DNA of 42,184 nucleotides from Candidatus Rubneribacter avistercoris (GCA_019115845.1 DXCU01000047.1:1-42184), one strand, 5' to 3'; positions 22,201 through 37,200 are shown, counted from the stretch's first letter. A program made the numbers and translations. The notes: a model not told the origin generated them from the letters alone.

Positions 22201-25200
22201 GTGGAGCAGGATTTTGACCAGGCCGATTGGGGCGTGTCCTACACCGATGGCGCAACGGCGAACGAACCCGACGCAAACGCGGAGGATATGCGGCCCGGAT
22301 TCCGAGCCACGGTCACCTACGAGAAGGTGACGATGACCGATACTGATGGCGACACGGCGGCTTCGGATGGCGAGGAGTACCGCTACGTGGTGCGCTTCTT
22401 GCCGCAGGGCGACGACCTGGACGCTCCCGACGGTGCCGTGGGCGCCGGCAACAGCGAGCAGCGCATCAAATCCGATGGCGCGGGGTTGTTCTCGTTCGAT
22501 ATTGTGACGTACGAGGAGCCTGTGCGCGAAGAGGGCGATCCTGAACAGGTGGAGAACTCCTACGAGAACGTGCGCAGCTACGTGAGTTCGGCCATGGGCG
22601 GTTACCGATTCATAAGCGACACCGACATAGGAGGCAATCCCTATTTGGTGGGCGCCGAAAAGCAGTCGTCGGGAGATCTGCGTTTGGATGCCCGGGCGAG
22701 CAAGGATTATCCGACTGCGCCCGTGCCTTCCAATTGCATGGCCGACGAGGGAACGCGCGAAGAGGTGCCCTTCAATTGGCTGCCCGGGTTCAGCGGAACC
22801 TATGCCGAGATGGGCGACATGCGAAACACCACGGCAAACGAAGAGGGCGATGTGTCCCTGGGCGACGTGGTGGAGCGTGAGGGGCTGCCTTTGCTGGTGG
22901 AGGACTACGCGTTCCGGCCGGCGTGGTCGCTGACCGAGGAGAGCACGCAGGCGCTGGATGGCGATGACGCTGCCGTCTATCAGGATGCGTTTTCCAATCG
23001 AGCGGCGGGGAGCGCCGATCAGATTCCCGACGCAGGTTCGTATGCCGCTTTGAAGCTGCGGACGTCGTATCCGTCGTTCACCTCCTCCTATGAGGTGGAG
23101 GCCGATCCCGTGCGTCCGCTTGACGGAGCCGACCCCTCCGCTACGGGAACGACCAATACCGGGGACGGCGCGAAGGGCGATCTCGCAGGCGGCGACGGCG
23201 AGGTGTTGGACGCCGACGGCGGCAAAACGGGCGAGGCTGACCAGTCGTGGCAATACGGCGATGAGCCCTGGTATGCTCTCACAGTGAAGAACAACCTGGC
23301 GGATGAAGAGAATCTCGGCTCGTCGGGCGCGTTGGCCCACGGCAAGCTGGTGTTCTCGTTCCATCTGCCCGAACAGGTGACGTTCTACAACAAGGCCACG
23401 CTGGACTCCAACAACTATGCCGATTACGAGGACGACGACTACCAGTTCTTCGTCGAACGCACTTATACGCCACGCGGTCAGACCGATCAGGTGACCGAGA
23501 CCCTGACGCCCAAGCAGCTGCGCGCGGCCGGCTGGACGGTGAACGTCACCGCGCAGCCCGACTACGGTGCGAACAATTACAGCGATCCCGATTACGCCAA
23601 GCCCGACTACGACGATCCCGACGATGCGGGTGCGGGCAGCACGGCCAAGCCGAAGTCGCACGAGGGCGAGGTGCTGGTGGTCGAGCTGGCGCCGCCTGAC
23701 GACGCCACCGATGCGGAGTTCGATGGTTCGAACAGCATGCTGGAGGCGTACTGGAAAGACGGTATCCGTCCGGACGGCTACTTCGGCATGGGCGACGTGA
23801 TCACGCTCAAGGTGCGCACGGTCATCGACAACCTGGGCGACGAGGAATCTGCTGCCGAGGGCATGCCCGAAACCTACCGCGAACAACTTGAGAACATTCG
23901 CACCTGGGACGGCGAGGGCTCGCAGGCATACGTGACCACGCACGACCGAACCCTGGGCTGGACGGACGAATGGACGCACACCTATTCCGACAACTACACC
24001 GGAGACGAAGGTGCGGCAGGAGAAACCAAAACCAAGCCCAAGCTGCCCGCAGACCCCGATTTTCCGGTAAAGGACTTCTCCGACCAAACCCCCGACCGCT
24101 TCACGTTCGACAATCGGGTGGAGGATGCGCCGGGGTACCTGGACGAGGGCGACCCGAGCAATCCGGATGACGACGTGCAGGTGCCTGACACGGACTACGA
24201 TGCGGACGGCGAGCTGGACGACATCTACACTGCGGCCGCCGCCGGTTGGTTCAAGGTGGCCAAGCCCAGCGCTTCCATCCGCGCTGATACGCTGGACCAG
24301 CGCAGTCTGGTGTCCGATCCGGACTTCGGCGTGGTTTTGGGCGATGACGCCCACGAACGCGGGTCCACCACCATGATGGTGACGCAGGCCATCAACACCG
24401 GCGGCGCGGTGAACAGCTTCATCGTGGATTGGCAGGTGCCTTATTGGGCTACGGGCCAAGGCTCGGTGCTGGATGCGCCTTTTGGAAACTCCTCCATGGC
24501 CATCGGCCGCACGCAGCCGGGTGTGGAGCGCGTGAGCACCGGCGTATGGGAGATTGGCGGCACCGAGTACACCCAGGAGGAGAAGGAATCCATAGAGCAG
24601 CAGCTGCGCGTCTACGTGCTGGTGCGCCAGGCGTCCACCTCCTACACCGATTCCGCAAACGGATACGAGGAGCAGAACGGACCTTCGTATCAGGACAAGG
24701 AGAACTTCGCGCTGGCGGGCACTTCCAAGGATCGCGACTATTACAAAGCCGGCGAGTGGAAGCTGGTGGGCGATCCGAACGGCTATGTCGTTTCCGACAA
24801 GCAGAACGTGGAGATACCCCTATCGACCGAACGCGGCAAGGACGTGCGCCAAGTACGTTGGATTATCACTGCTGGCTCGCTGGACGATACGAACGCTGGG
24901 CGCGCTTGTCCGGTGCCGCAGGGCCTGCGCCTTGCGGTGGATGCTGCGGTGGACGACGATGCGTCCGACGAGACAAGGGAGTTCACCTTCGGTTCGCAAG
25001 AGCCTGACGACGTTGACCCGCAGCGCGCCAACGTGGGTTGGACGCCGTTGAAGAATCCGGACGGCACAAGCTATCAGCGTGACAAGTACGGCGTGGTGAG
25101 GATTGAGGCTCAGACGCCCATGCCCAAAGGCATCACCAGCAACGCTGCTGCCGTGGTGTGCAACACGCTGGTCATGGAAACGCCGAGGATTCCCGAAGGC

Positions 25201-28200
25201 GCTGCGGCCACCAGTGCCGCAGAACTGCCCACCTATGTGGCGGTGGACGACGATGATCTGGCCGAGGCCGAGGCTGCGTCTGAGGTTGCGCTTGCGGCTG
25301 GCGAATCCGCTGCGGTGATGGAAGCCGCCAACGGAGGCGGAGCTTTCGTGGCCTCTACCGACGAAGGATTGGAAGCCGCTCGGGCTGCGGGCCTGACGGT
25401 GCTCGATGTTGGCGATGGCGATGCGGGCGGCACCGAAACCGACGATGCGGAGAGCATTGTGCCCACGTCCATCGTGCATCTGAATCACTTTGCAAGCGCC
25501 ACGCCGCGCTACGATGACACGAAGTACCTGCGTTCGGACGACGCACGGGCGCGGGCGGGCTTCTACCGCGACCCGGAGTATCCGTATCTGGCGTTCGATA
25601 TGCATCAGTCCTATTTCGAGGGCGGAGGTTTGAGCGGCTACGCATGGAGCAATTTCTCCACTCGCCCCACCATAGACCCCCGTGCTTCGCGCATGATGCG
25701 CTACCAGCTGACGTTGAGCAACTTGAGCAACAAGCAGCTTGAGGCGTTGGGTCTGTACGACGAACGTCATGGGGAGGACTACTGCTCCAATCCGCAGCTG
25801 TCGGTCATTCTTCCGTTCATCGAGGCGTTCGGGGCGGCCGAGGGGTTGACGCCCGACGACTTCGAGTTCGTTTCGTACGACAACTATACAAGCGAAGACT
25901 GCCCGTTGAACCCGGCGTACACCAGCAGCCCGACCATTGAGAAGAAGCCCGTCTTGGACGATGAGGGCAAACCGACATACGACGACAACGGCGAGCAGGT
26001 GTTTGAAGAGGTTACGCGTCCTGCCGCCAATCTGGACGACGCCACGCCGCTGTGGACGTATTATGTGGCTGAAACGGAGATGAGCGAGAGTTCTGCCGGC
26101 GACTACTCTTTCGCGCCGGGAGCATACCAAGAGCAAAGCAACGGCGGTTTGGGGATGCCCGAGCCTTACGTGGGCGGCGACCTCCTGGTGGCCGACAAGC
26201 TGGGTTCTGCGGACAGCCAGGTGAACCGCAAGTTCATGAGCTGGCACTTTGCCGGCACCGAAGACAGCGGCAACCAGAACCTGGGTCGCCTGGAGGCGGG
26301 CAGCACGCTGGTGGTGGAGTTCATGATGCCCATTCGCGAAGATGCGAACGGCGCCATCGTCAAGGAGTTGCTGACGGCTTCGGGCTACGGCTACAAGCAG
26401 GGCAACTTCAACGGGTACGTGCCCGCCGTGCAAACCGGCGAAAGCAAGATAGGCATAACGCGCGACACCCGCGATGTGAACTTGGACGGCATCAACAATC
26501 AGAAGATGATTATGAAGCAGATGGAGTCCATGGGCTTTGCCTCCAACAACACCACGCTTCAGACGAAGTACGCCTCCTCCCAGGTGAACACCTTGTTCAC
26601 CATCGGAAGCTCCAACGTGAACGGGCCGGTGGCTGTGCCCGAGGGCACAAGCTACACCTACCTCAACTCTATCGACAACGTGGGCGCCAACGAGACGTCC
26701 GCCTTGGGCTTCGTGCGTTCGGCCATGCTCGACATTCTGCCTTACGAGGGCGACAAGTACGCCAGCAGCCCTGGAGAGGGCAACGAGGGCGTGCCCCGCA
26801 ACTCCCAGTGGAACGGTTGGCTGGACGATCTCGACTCCATCAAGATGACGCGTGCCGTTCCCGACGGCCTGCTGGGCGATCGTGTGGACCAGGAGCTGGG
26901 CGAGAGCGAGTGCAGCATATGGGTGGGCCCCTTCAAGAGAGAGGGCGGCGCCCTTGTGCCGCAAACCGAAGCCGAGCTGCCCGAATTGTATCGTTTGTCC
27001 GGAGACGCCGACCGCTTGAAGTGGATGAACGCGCTGTACTACGACGTGCGCGACAACAAGGGCGCGGGCATGGCCGATCTCGGCTTTGTCAGCTTGTCCG
27101 AGTTCAAGCAATACTGCGCCGACCATCCGGCTGAGGCCGAGAAGCTGAAAAAGGCCATCCGTGCGCTGTGGGGCCAGGTGCTAAACGATGACGTGTTCAT
27201 CTATCCGCTGGGCACCATCCGGCTCACCTACGATTTGCGCGCTCCGCTCAATCTGCCCAAGTACCTGGGCAACCTGTCGGGCGATCCTGTCTTCGACATG
27301 GATGCCGAAGCCAATCCGGGACGGGCCGAGCAGCTGGCTGACACCATGCAGAAAAACACGTTCGCCAGCCGCGTGAACAGCGGAAGGTCGGCTACTGACG
27401 ACGAGAACACCTCGGTAACCGAGTACGCCTCCGCCGGCGCGTTCGTGGACGCCCCGGCCGAGCGCGGCTACATTGGCGACTACGTGTGGTTGGACCCCGA
27501 CTGGGATCGTTTGCAAAACGACACGGACGGCGAGCTGACCCAGGACGGCTTGGGGCGCGAAACCACCTATCACCTGGCCGACAACGGGCGCTGGCTGCTG
27601 TCCACCGACAAGAGCATCGACCCTGACACCGGCGTGTGGGAGGGCCTGCACGGCAACGGATCGCGCACGGCCGACCTCTTCCGCGACCTCGACTACGACG
27701 GCGAGGCGGAAGACCCCGGCATCAACGGCGTGAAGGTGGAGCTGCTCAACGCCTACGGCCAGCCGGTTAACCGCGACGGGCAAGCGTCCTCGCTGGTGAA
27801 CGATCCGGCGCTTACGGACGGCAAGGACCAGTGGGTGGTGTGCGACCCGGAGACGGGCGAGCCTATCATCAATCAGAACGGCGGCTACGACCTGGCCGAG
27901 GCCGGCGCGCCTTACTCCTATGTGACCGAGTCGGACTACTACGACAACAAGGGCTACTACATTTTGTCCAACCTGGCTCCGGGCGAGTACCGGCTGCGTT
28001 TCACCTTCCCCAAGGAATACGCCGGCTACACGCTGAGCACGCGCAGCATCGGCCCCGATGACGACGGGGACGGCGTGGCAGACACCGCCATGACCATAGA
28101 GCATCGCGCAGACGACCTCGCAACGGCCGACGTGGACGAAACGGCGCTGGTGGCCACCTCCGACGTGATACAGGTGGATGCAGTGGCCTTTGACGAGGAG

Positions 28201-31200
28201 GCGCTCAAAGCCGGCCAGCCCGACCAGGTGCACGCGGCCTACGACGCGCGCATGACCAGCTACGACGTGGGCATTGCCATGCCTGCCACCTACGAGGGCG
28301 TGGTGTATCGCGACGACCTTCTGGCAGACGGCTCGCCCGAAGGTGACAAGGGCGAGGACGCCATCGACGGCGTGCTGGACTACTACGGCACGGGCATCGA
28401 CGATACGCTGGGCAGCGGCACCGCTGCGGAGGAGAAACGCCTGGCGCGCATGACGGTGACGGTGCACGACTACGATCCGGTCACGGGCGAGGTGTCGGAC
28501 GGGCCCGCGCTCGATGCCGACGGCAAGCCCGCCGTGCAGGAGACGGAGGCCGACGGCGCGTTCTCGTTCAGCTTGCAAACGGGGCGGCACTACGTGGTGA
28601 CGTGCGAGGACGAGTACGGCACGCAGCTGCTGAAACCCACGCTGTACGTGCGCAGCAACGACCCGCTGGAGTTCCCGGTGCGCCCCGGCGCGACGGGCGC
28701 CGATGGCGTGTGGGACAACGACCTGCAGCTCAAGGAAGGGCGCGGCATCACGCGTGCGTTCGAGGCCGTGGTGCCTGTGGACACCGACGGCAAGGCGGTG
28801 TACGAGCAGGATGGCGAGGCGTGGACGGGCCTTGCGCACTACCGCAAGCTCGCGCTGGGCTGGATAGACGGCACGAAGGGCTACCTGGGCAACTTCGTGT
28901 GGGAGGACAAAGACTACGACGGCGTGCAGGACATGGACGAGCCGGGCGTGCCAGGCGTGAAGGTGACGCTGGAGACGTACTGGTGGAATCCGGACAAGGA
29001 CGGCGGCGCGGGCTGGGAGCAGTTGGTCGATCCCGCCACGAAGAAGCCCGTTTTGCAGACGCAGACCACGAGCGCATCAGGTCTGTACCTGTTCAGGGAC
29101 GTGCCCACCTACGTGGCCGATCCGCTGGGTGCGCAGCCCGACCTTGACGAGGACCAGAAGGACAAGTACTTGGCGGGCTATCGTCTGCGCATCGCCGAGG
29201 GCGACCTGGCAAACCTGACCACCGACTGGGGCGTGACGCTGCGCAACGTGGATGTGGGCGAGGAGAACGACTCCGACCTGTCCACGGCTCCTGTGGCCGA
29301 TACGGCAGATGGTGAGTCGTACTGGATGAACGAGGAGGGGCTTGCAAGCGGCTCCGACGACGATTTGGCATTTGACCAGATGATCGTCATTGCCGGCGAG
29401 GCCGACAACCAAACGGTGGACGCCAACACGTGCGAGATCAAGCTGCCCGACGGCTCGACGAGCACCTACGACTTGGCGAACGCCCAGCGCATAGAGAAGT
29501 GGGACGCCGGCTTGGTGGCGGTGCCCACGGCCAGCGTGACCGGGCGCGTGTGGCATGACGCCGATTACGACGGGTTGCAGAAGCGCGACGAGCTCGGGAA
29601 TTGGGACGCGTCCGAACCTGGCCTGGCTGGCCAGCAGGTGACGCTCACGCAGTGGTACTACGACGGAAGTGCGTGGCAGCAGAACACGGCGTTCGGCGCG
29701 GATCGGTGGACGAAGGGCATCGTGACGGGCGGCTCGGCGGCGACGGGTACGGTGACGGTGAGCACGGATGCGGAGGGCCGCTATGTGTTTGACAACCTGC
29801 CGGTGGCGTACACAACAGACGATGGGCAGCACTATCTGGCGGCCTATCGCGTGACCTTGGACGACGTGAATCACGATGCGGATGGCGAGCCGTGGCTGCT
29901 CACGCGCTACCATCAGGGCGAGGACGAGGCGTCCATCAGCCTTGATTCTGACGTGGCCACGTTGGGGCAACCCCTGGTGGTGACCGACCGCTACGCTGCG
30001 GGTGCCGCCGGCACGGACGAGGGCGCGCGTGCGCTCGACGGTCTGATCATCCTGGCCGACAAGGTGGCGGACGCGGGCACGGCCCATCCGCTGGTTGACG
30101 ACCAGGCAAGCCAGGTTGCTGTGGCGGCCAACGACTCCTTCGACGGCCAGGCGGCCGTCTACGACTGGTTGACGTGCGTGGCCGACGAGAACGGCCAGGT
30201 GCGCGGCGGCGACGTGGGCGAGCTGCCCGCGCCGCGTCCGAGCATCTCCGGCTTCGTGTGGCTGGATGCCGACAACGACGGCATTCGCGATGCCGAGGAG
30301 ATGCAGGCGGCGGCTGGCGCTGGCGCGGACGACCTGCCCAACGGCGTGGAGGTGACGCTGGAGCGCTACGTTCCCGACGGCAACGGCAGCTGGATGAAGG
30401 ATCCTGGTTGGACTGACCTCACAGCCCGTACTGCCACGCAGCAGCCGGTGGCGAGCGCTATTGTGCCGACGGGTGATGATGCAGATACGGGTGGCGCAGA
30501 CAGCGACGTGGCTGGCGGCTCGGATGCAGGTGGCGCGGCCGGCGATTCGAGCGCGGGCGGCGATGCGGATGCGGGCAGCAACGCGGATGCCGCAACCGAG
30601 CAACCGGGCGTGTTCGTGTTCGAGAACCTGCTGGCCTCGAAGAGCGACGGGGCGAACGGACGCGTGCCGTACGCCTACCGCGTGCGCGTGAGCGACGCGC
30701 GCTACGCGGACGGCAACCTCATGATGGCCAAGTACCAGGAGGGCGACAGCTATCAGGTTGATTCCGACCTGCGCTTTGAGGACGGCTTCCTCATGGCGGC
30801 GGACGCGGCCGGCGCGGCTGTGGAGTACGACGTGCTGCTTGATGTGGCCGACGACCAGTCCTTCGGCGCGAACGTGATGCGCGACCAGCCTGTTTCCGGC
30901 AATCCCAACTACCAGGAAACGAATCCGGGCACGCAGGATGCCGCCACGCTCATCTACGATGCTGCCAAGGCATCCGATCGCGCTTCGAACGACGCGGGCG
31001 TCATCGTGCCGCCGAAGCACACGGTGGCGGGCCGCTTGTGGCAAGACGCCGACAACGACGGCCTGATAGATGAAGGCGAGGAGGGCCTGTCCGGCAAGAA
31101 GGTCACCCTGAAGCAATGGAAGAGGGCGGCTGACGGCACCTGGTCGGCGGCAGGGGTCGATCTGACCGCCACCACGCAGACCGACGGGTCGTTCTCGTTT

Positions 31201-34200
31201 GACAACCTGCCCACCTACGTGCGCGGCGTGGGCGGCGAGGTGCTGCTGGCGGGCTACACGCTGGAGGCGGCCGGCAGCGGTGCCGATGGCATAGGCGACC
31301 TGCCGCTTGCCCGCCTGCTGTCGGACAGCCCCCAGCAAGACGGCGCCAACTCCACCATGCGGGGTCCGGCCGATGCCGCCGCCAACGCCGGCGTGTACGG
31401 CCAAGACAGCTATCCGCTGCGTTGGAACGAGCAGAATAGCCAGGATAGCAATGCGAATGGTCTGGTGCGCAGCGTGCTGGACGGCCGGCTGGTGCTGGCC
31501 TCCCGGGCAGATGACACCACCACAAACGCGTACCGCGTGGATGCGGGCGGCCTGTCCTTCGACGTGTCCGCCGGTCAAGACGAGCTGCGTATGAACGGCG
31601 GCGTGGTGCCCGATGCGAAAGGAAGCATCACCGGCGTGGTGTGGAACGACGCGGATCGCGATGGCATGCGCACCGAAGATGGGGATGACAAGCCGGTGGA
31701 CGGCCGCCGGGTGTACCTGACCCAGTGGTACCTGGGCGACAACGGCCAGTGGGTGCAGAACACCGCCTTCGGCGCAGGCGGCGACGGCGGCCCGGTCGGC
31801 AGCGTCTCGACGCTCACAGATGGCGAGGGCCGCTATTCCTTCGACAACCTGACATCCTACGTGCGGGTGGGCGCCGACGACTTCCGTCTGGCGGCGTATC
31901 GCGTGAGCGTGCTTCTGCCCGATGGCGAACTGGCCTCCGTCTGCCATGCGGGCACCGACCGCACCATCGACTCCGACCTGGCGGCTCCGGCCGAAGGGTT
32001 GAAGGTGGGCGAGCTGTTCGAAACGTTTGACGACGGCGCGGGCGCAACAACCCAGCTGCGCGAGGATGGCTTCATTATTCTGGCGCAAAAGCAGGATGCG
32101 TCTGCGGCTGTTCCGTGGTACACGGGCACGTTCAACGGCGTGACCTACGACGCGCTGGCCGGCCGCGAGCAGCAGCGCGGCGGCGACGCGGGCGTGGTGG
32201 ATGAGCCGCGGGCCACGGTGTCCGGCGTGCTGTGGTGGGATGCCAACCACGACGGTCTGTATAACTCGCAGGCCGCGGTTGGCACGGCGCCCGAGGCGGT
32301 GCTGCCTGGGCGTACGGTGCATCTCGCGGCGTGGTATCGCAACGAGGAGCAGGGCGCATGGGAGCGCTATGCGGCGGCCGACCAAGAAGCCACCAGCGGC
32401 AGCGACGGACGCTTCTCCTTTGATGTGGCGGCGTCGGCCCAGGTGGACGGCGTGCGGCGTCTGCTGGGCTACACCCTGGCGGCCGACGGGCAAACCTATT
32501 CTGACGCGGGCTCTGCGGGCGTGGGCGGTCTGCCTATCACGTCTGTGCAGGTGGATTCGCCTACGTCCGACAGCGCGAACTCCAAGGTGCGCCGACCGAA
32601 CGACACCTCGGTGGAAGCTCCGCAGACTGCGGAGGATTACGCCATCGCCTGGGCGGGCGAGGACGGTGCGGACGACCAAGGCACCGTGGACGGCCGTCGC
32701 GTGCTGGACGGGCGCGTGGTGGTGGCCGCCGCCGATAAAGACGGCATGAACGACGCCTACGAGCTTTCGGGCTACAACGTGGCCTTCGCCGAGGACGAGA
32801 ACCGCATGCACGGCGGCTTCGTGCCGGCCGAGCAGGGCAAGGTCGAGGGCCTGGTGTGGAAGGACCTTGACTACGACGGCGTCCAGGAAGACGGCGAGCC
32901 GGGCATCGGCAGCCGCCAGGTGTACCTGACCCAATGGTACCTGGGCGACGACGGCCAGTGGGTGCAGAACGCGTCCTTCGGCCTGGGCGGCAATGGCGGT
33001 CCGGCCGGCAGCGTCTCGACGCTCACAGATAGCGAGGGCCGCTACTCCTTCGAAGGCTTGGCGCCCTATGTGCAGATGAAGGACGGCGCGCCTGTGGATC
33101 AAACCGTGCGTGGCGACGACGACTTCCGCTTGGCATCCTACCGCGTGAGCGTGCAAGGGCCCGAGGGCGACGAGGTGGTCACGCGCTTCCATGCCGGGTC
33201 TGACTCTTCGAAGGACTCCGACGCGGTGGTGACCGCCGACGGCACGCCGCTGCCGCTCTATCAGCAGTACGAAGACGCGCGGGCCGACGGCGCGGTCATC
33301 GTGGCGCATCCGGTTGCCGACGGCGACGCGCCCGCCGTGTACGCAGCCGATTACGCCGGCGTGAGCTATGACCCGGTGCGGGCCGAAGAGCGCGTTTTCG
33401 GCGGCGACGCCGGGTTCACCGACCGGGAACCCGCGTTTGTGTCCGGGCGCATCTGGGACGACGCGGACCGCGACGGCGTTCAGGACGATCCGGCCGACGA
33501 GCCGGGCGTCGCGGGGCTGACGGTGACGTTGGAGCGCTGGTACTTCGATGCCGACGCGGATGAGTGGAAGATCGCACCCGCCGGTGCGTTGGAAACGACG
33601 GCGACCGGCGCCGACGGTGCCTATCGTTTCGAGGTGCCCACCACCATCACGGTTGACGGCACGGTGCGGCTCGCCGGTTACAAGGTGCGTGTGGACGGCG
33701 CCCATCTGGGCGCGCTGCCCGAGGCGTGGGGCGTGACGCAGCGCCGCGCCGGGGACGATCGCGCCCTCGATTCCGACCTGGCCGAAGCTGTGAAACCGGC
33801 GCTTTTTGGCGCGCCTGCGGCGGCGGGCGGCACCCGCTACCTCACCGACGACGGCGAGTTCATCGTGCCGGCGCAGCCTGCCGCCGATGGCTCGCAGTAC
33901 GCGGTGGCGGGGCCGGGCGGCGCGTCCTACGATGCGGCGCGCGGCTTCGAGGACGACACGTGGGACGGCGGCCTGGTGGCCGTGCCCACGGCGCGCATCG
34001 AAGGCGTGGTGTGGGACGACGCGAACAGCGACGGCCTGCGCGATGAAACCGCCGAGCACGGTGTGGACGGCCAGCAGGTGCTGCTGGAGCAGTACGTGCT
34101 CAAAAACGGCGCGTGGGAGCGCAACGATGCGTTTGGCGCAGCGGGCACGGCGGCGGTGACTGCGGCCACGAATGCCGAGGGCCGCTACGTGTTCGACAAT

Positions 34201-37200
34201 CTTCCTACGGCGTGGACGGACACGGCCACGTCGCGGTCGTACCTCGCCTCCTACAAGGTGTACGTGGGCGCGCTTGCGGGCGACCGCCTGCTCACGCGCT
34301 ATCATGCCGTGCTCGATGCGGGTCCGGCGGCCAGCGTGGGCGTGGACTCGGATGCCGACGGTGCGGATGCGGCGGGTTGGCATCCCTTGCATGACCAGGT
34401 GGTGGCCGATGACGGTTCGGTGCAAACGCGTCCGGGCGACCGCATCGTTCTTGCGGCGGCTGCGGCTGGCGCAAGCGGCGCGTTTATTGGCGAGGATCCG
34501 GCCACGAACCGCTCGTACGACCTGTTGGCCGCTGCGCACGAGGCGACGGCCGGCGGTGATGCGGGCCTGGTGGAGCTGCCTGCCGCCGAAGTGTCCGGCG
34601 TGCTGTGGTGGGATGTCAACCATGACGGCCTCTACAATGCGCAAGCCGAAGGCGACACGGCGCCCGAGGACGTGCTGTCCGGCCGCGCGGTGCGCCTGGC
34701 CGCGTGGATGCTGGACGATCAGGGCGCTTGGCAGCGCTATGCGGCTGGCGACCAAGAGGCGCTGACGGGCGGCGACGGTCGCTTCTCCTTCACGGTGGCG
34801 GCCTCGGCGGCCGATGGCAACGTGCGTCGGCTTCTGGGCTACACGCTGGCGGTGGACGGCCAGGCGTTCGATGCGGCGGGCTCTGCGGGCGTGGGCGGCC
34901 TGCCGGTGACGGCTCTGCAAGCAGATTCGCCAACTTCCGACAACGACAACTCCAAGGTGCGCCGTCCGGGCGACGCTTCGGTTGCGGCGCCGCAGAACGC
35001 GGGGGACTATGCTATAGCCTGGAACACCGGAGCCGGCGCGGACGATCCGGCGCACCGCGTGCTGGGCGGCCGTATGGTGGTGGCCGAGCGCACGCAGCCG
35101 GGCATGGTGGCCGACTACGACCGCCTGGGCTACAACCTGGCCTTCGCCCAAGACGAGAACCGCATGAACGGCGGGTTCATCCCCGCTGAAACCGGCTCCA
35201 TCGAAGGCGTGGTGTGGGAGGACGCCGACTACGACGGCGTGCAGGGAGATCCGGCACAAGAGCCGGGTATTGAGGGCCATGGTGTGTACCTGACCCAGTG
35301 GTACCTGGGCTCAGATGGCACCTGGGTGCAAAACGCAGATTTCTCCCGCACCACGACCACTGACGGGGAGGGCCGCTATGTCTTCGAGGGGCTGCCGTCC
35401 TTTGTGCGGCTGGCCGCAGACGGCTCGTTTGCCCCGGCGGGGCACGCTACCGATGACTTCCGTTTGGCCTCCTACCGGGTGAGTGTGGATGCACCTGGCG
35501 AGGGCCGCATTGTCACGCACTATCATGCGGGCGATAATCCGCAGGCGGACTCCGACGCGTTGCTGGTTGCGGGCGAGGCCACCATACCGCTCTACGAGCA
35601 GTTCGTTTCCGCCGATGGGGCGGAACGCTCAGACGGCGCGGTCATTGTGGCGCATCCGGTGGCTGCGGACGATGCGAGATCTCCGTATGGTGTGGAGTAT
35701 GCTGGCGTTATGTTCGATCTGGTCCGTGCTCAGACCAATCCTGTGTCCGGTGGCGATGCGGGCGAACATTTGGTTGCTACCACGCACATCGCGGGCGTGG
35801 TGTGGGAGGATGCTGACGGTAACGGGCTGCAAAACGAACGCTCGGAGGTGTCGGGTTCTTCGGAGGGCTATCGTCCGGAAGCTGGCATCGACGGCGTGGA
35901 CGTGGTGCTTACCCGCTATGTGCCCGATGCGGATAACGCGGATGGCGACGGCGATGGTTGGAAGGTGGACGAATCCTTCACGCCCATGGTTCAAGCAACT
36001 GGTCAGGGTGTGGATGGCTTCGGCCGCAGCTCCCACGGTGTGTACCGCTTCGACGGCCTGGATGCGTGGGGCACGGTGGACGGTGCGCCCGTGGTGTACG
36101 CCTACCGGGTGGAGCTTGCCCGTCCCGACGAGGTGAAGGCGTCGTGGCTGCTGTCGGTTCCGCGCTTGGGAGAGGATGGCACCTTCGACTCCGACCTGTT
36201 CCAAGACGGTCTTCTGGCCGAGCGCGCGGCGCAGGAGCACCTGGTGTTGCTGGGGTTGGCCGACGAGGGCACGGCGCTGGACAACCGGGTGCAAGCGCCG
36301 GCCTCGCGCGCAGACGGCGCGGCGTCGCTGGCAACGTACGACCTGGCGCGGGTGCTCTCGCGCGACCACGACGACGCCGGCCTCATGGCGCCGCCGGCAA
36401 ACGCCATAGCGGGCACGCTGTGGGTTGATGCTAATTACGACGGTGTGATAAGCGACGGCGAGGAGTTGCTGGCGGGCAAGCGCGTTGCGCTGTCCACGTG
36501 GCTTCTGGGCGAGGATGGCTGGACGAAGACAGGGGAGGCGTCCCAGCTTACAAACGGCGCGGGACGTTTCGAGTTCGGCGGGCTGGCCGCTTCGGCGCTT
36601 GACGAGGATGGCGTGCGGCGTTTAGCGGGTTACACGCTTGCGGTTGACGGGTCCCAAGGTCCCGAGGGCACGGGCGGTCTGCCGGTGACGGCGTTGCAGA
36701 CGAACTCGCCTGCGGCTGACGATCTCAACTCCAAAGTGCGCCGGCCTGGGGACGGCTCCGTCGTGCCGCCCGCGTCCGAGGAGGATAGGGCCATCGCCTG
36801 GACGGAGGCTCATGTGGCCGAGTCCGACAAGTCCGTGCTGGACGGGCGCATCGTGCTGGCGCGTCCCGCTGCGGAGGACGACGCCACGGTGAACGGCTCC
36901 TACGTGCTTGAGGGCTTCGATGTGGCCGAGGGCCGCAGCGAGCTGCGCATGAACGGCGGCTTCGGACCCTTCCCGTTTGGCGTGCTCGAAGGCGTGGTGT
37001 GGGACGATGCGAATTACGACGGAACGCAGGACCTGGCCTCTCCCGGCGAGGAGGGCTTGGAGTCCGGCATGCCCGGGCAGGCCGTGCGGGTTACCCAGTG
37101 GTATCGCGAAGGCGGGGAATGGGTGCGAAACGAGGCGTTTGGCCGCACCGCGATCACCGACGAGCGGGGCCGGTACCGCTTTGAGAATCTGGCGCCGTAC

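Noticed and set aside
29077-35280. Minus-strand open frame of about 2,070 codons opposite the repeat array
   Set aside because: Striking length, but it mirrors the repeat period and codon bias of the plus-strand gene, and the translation is His/Arg/Val-rich with no start signal or motif. Treated as a shadow of the repeats.
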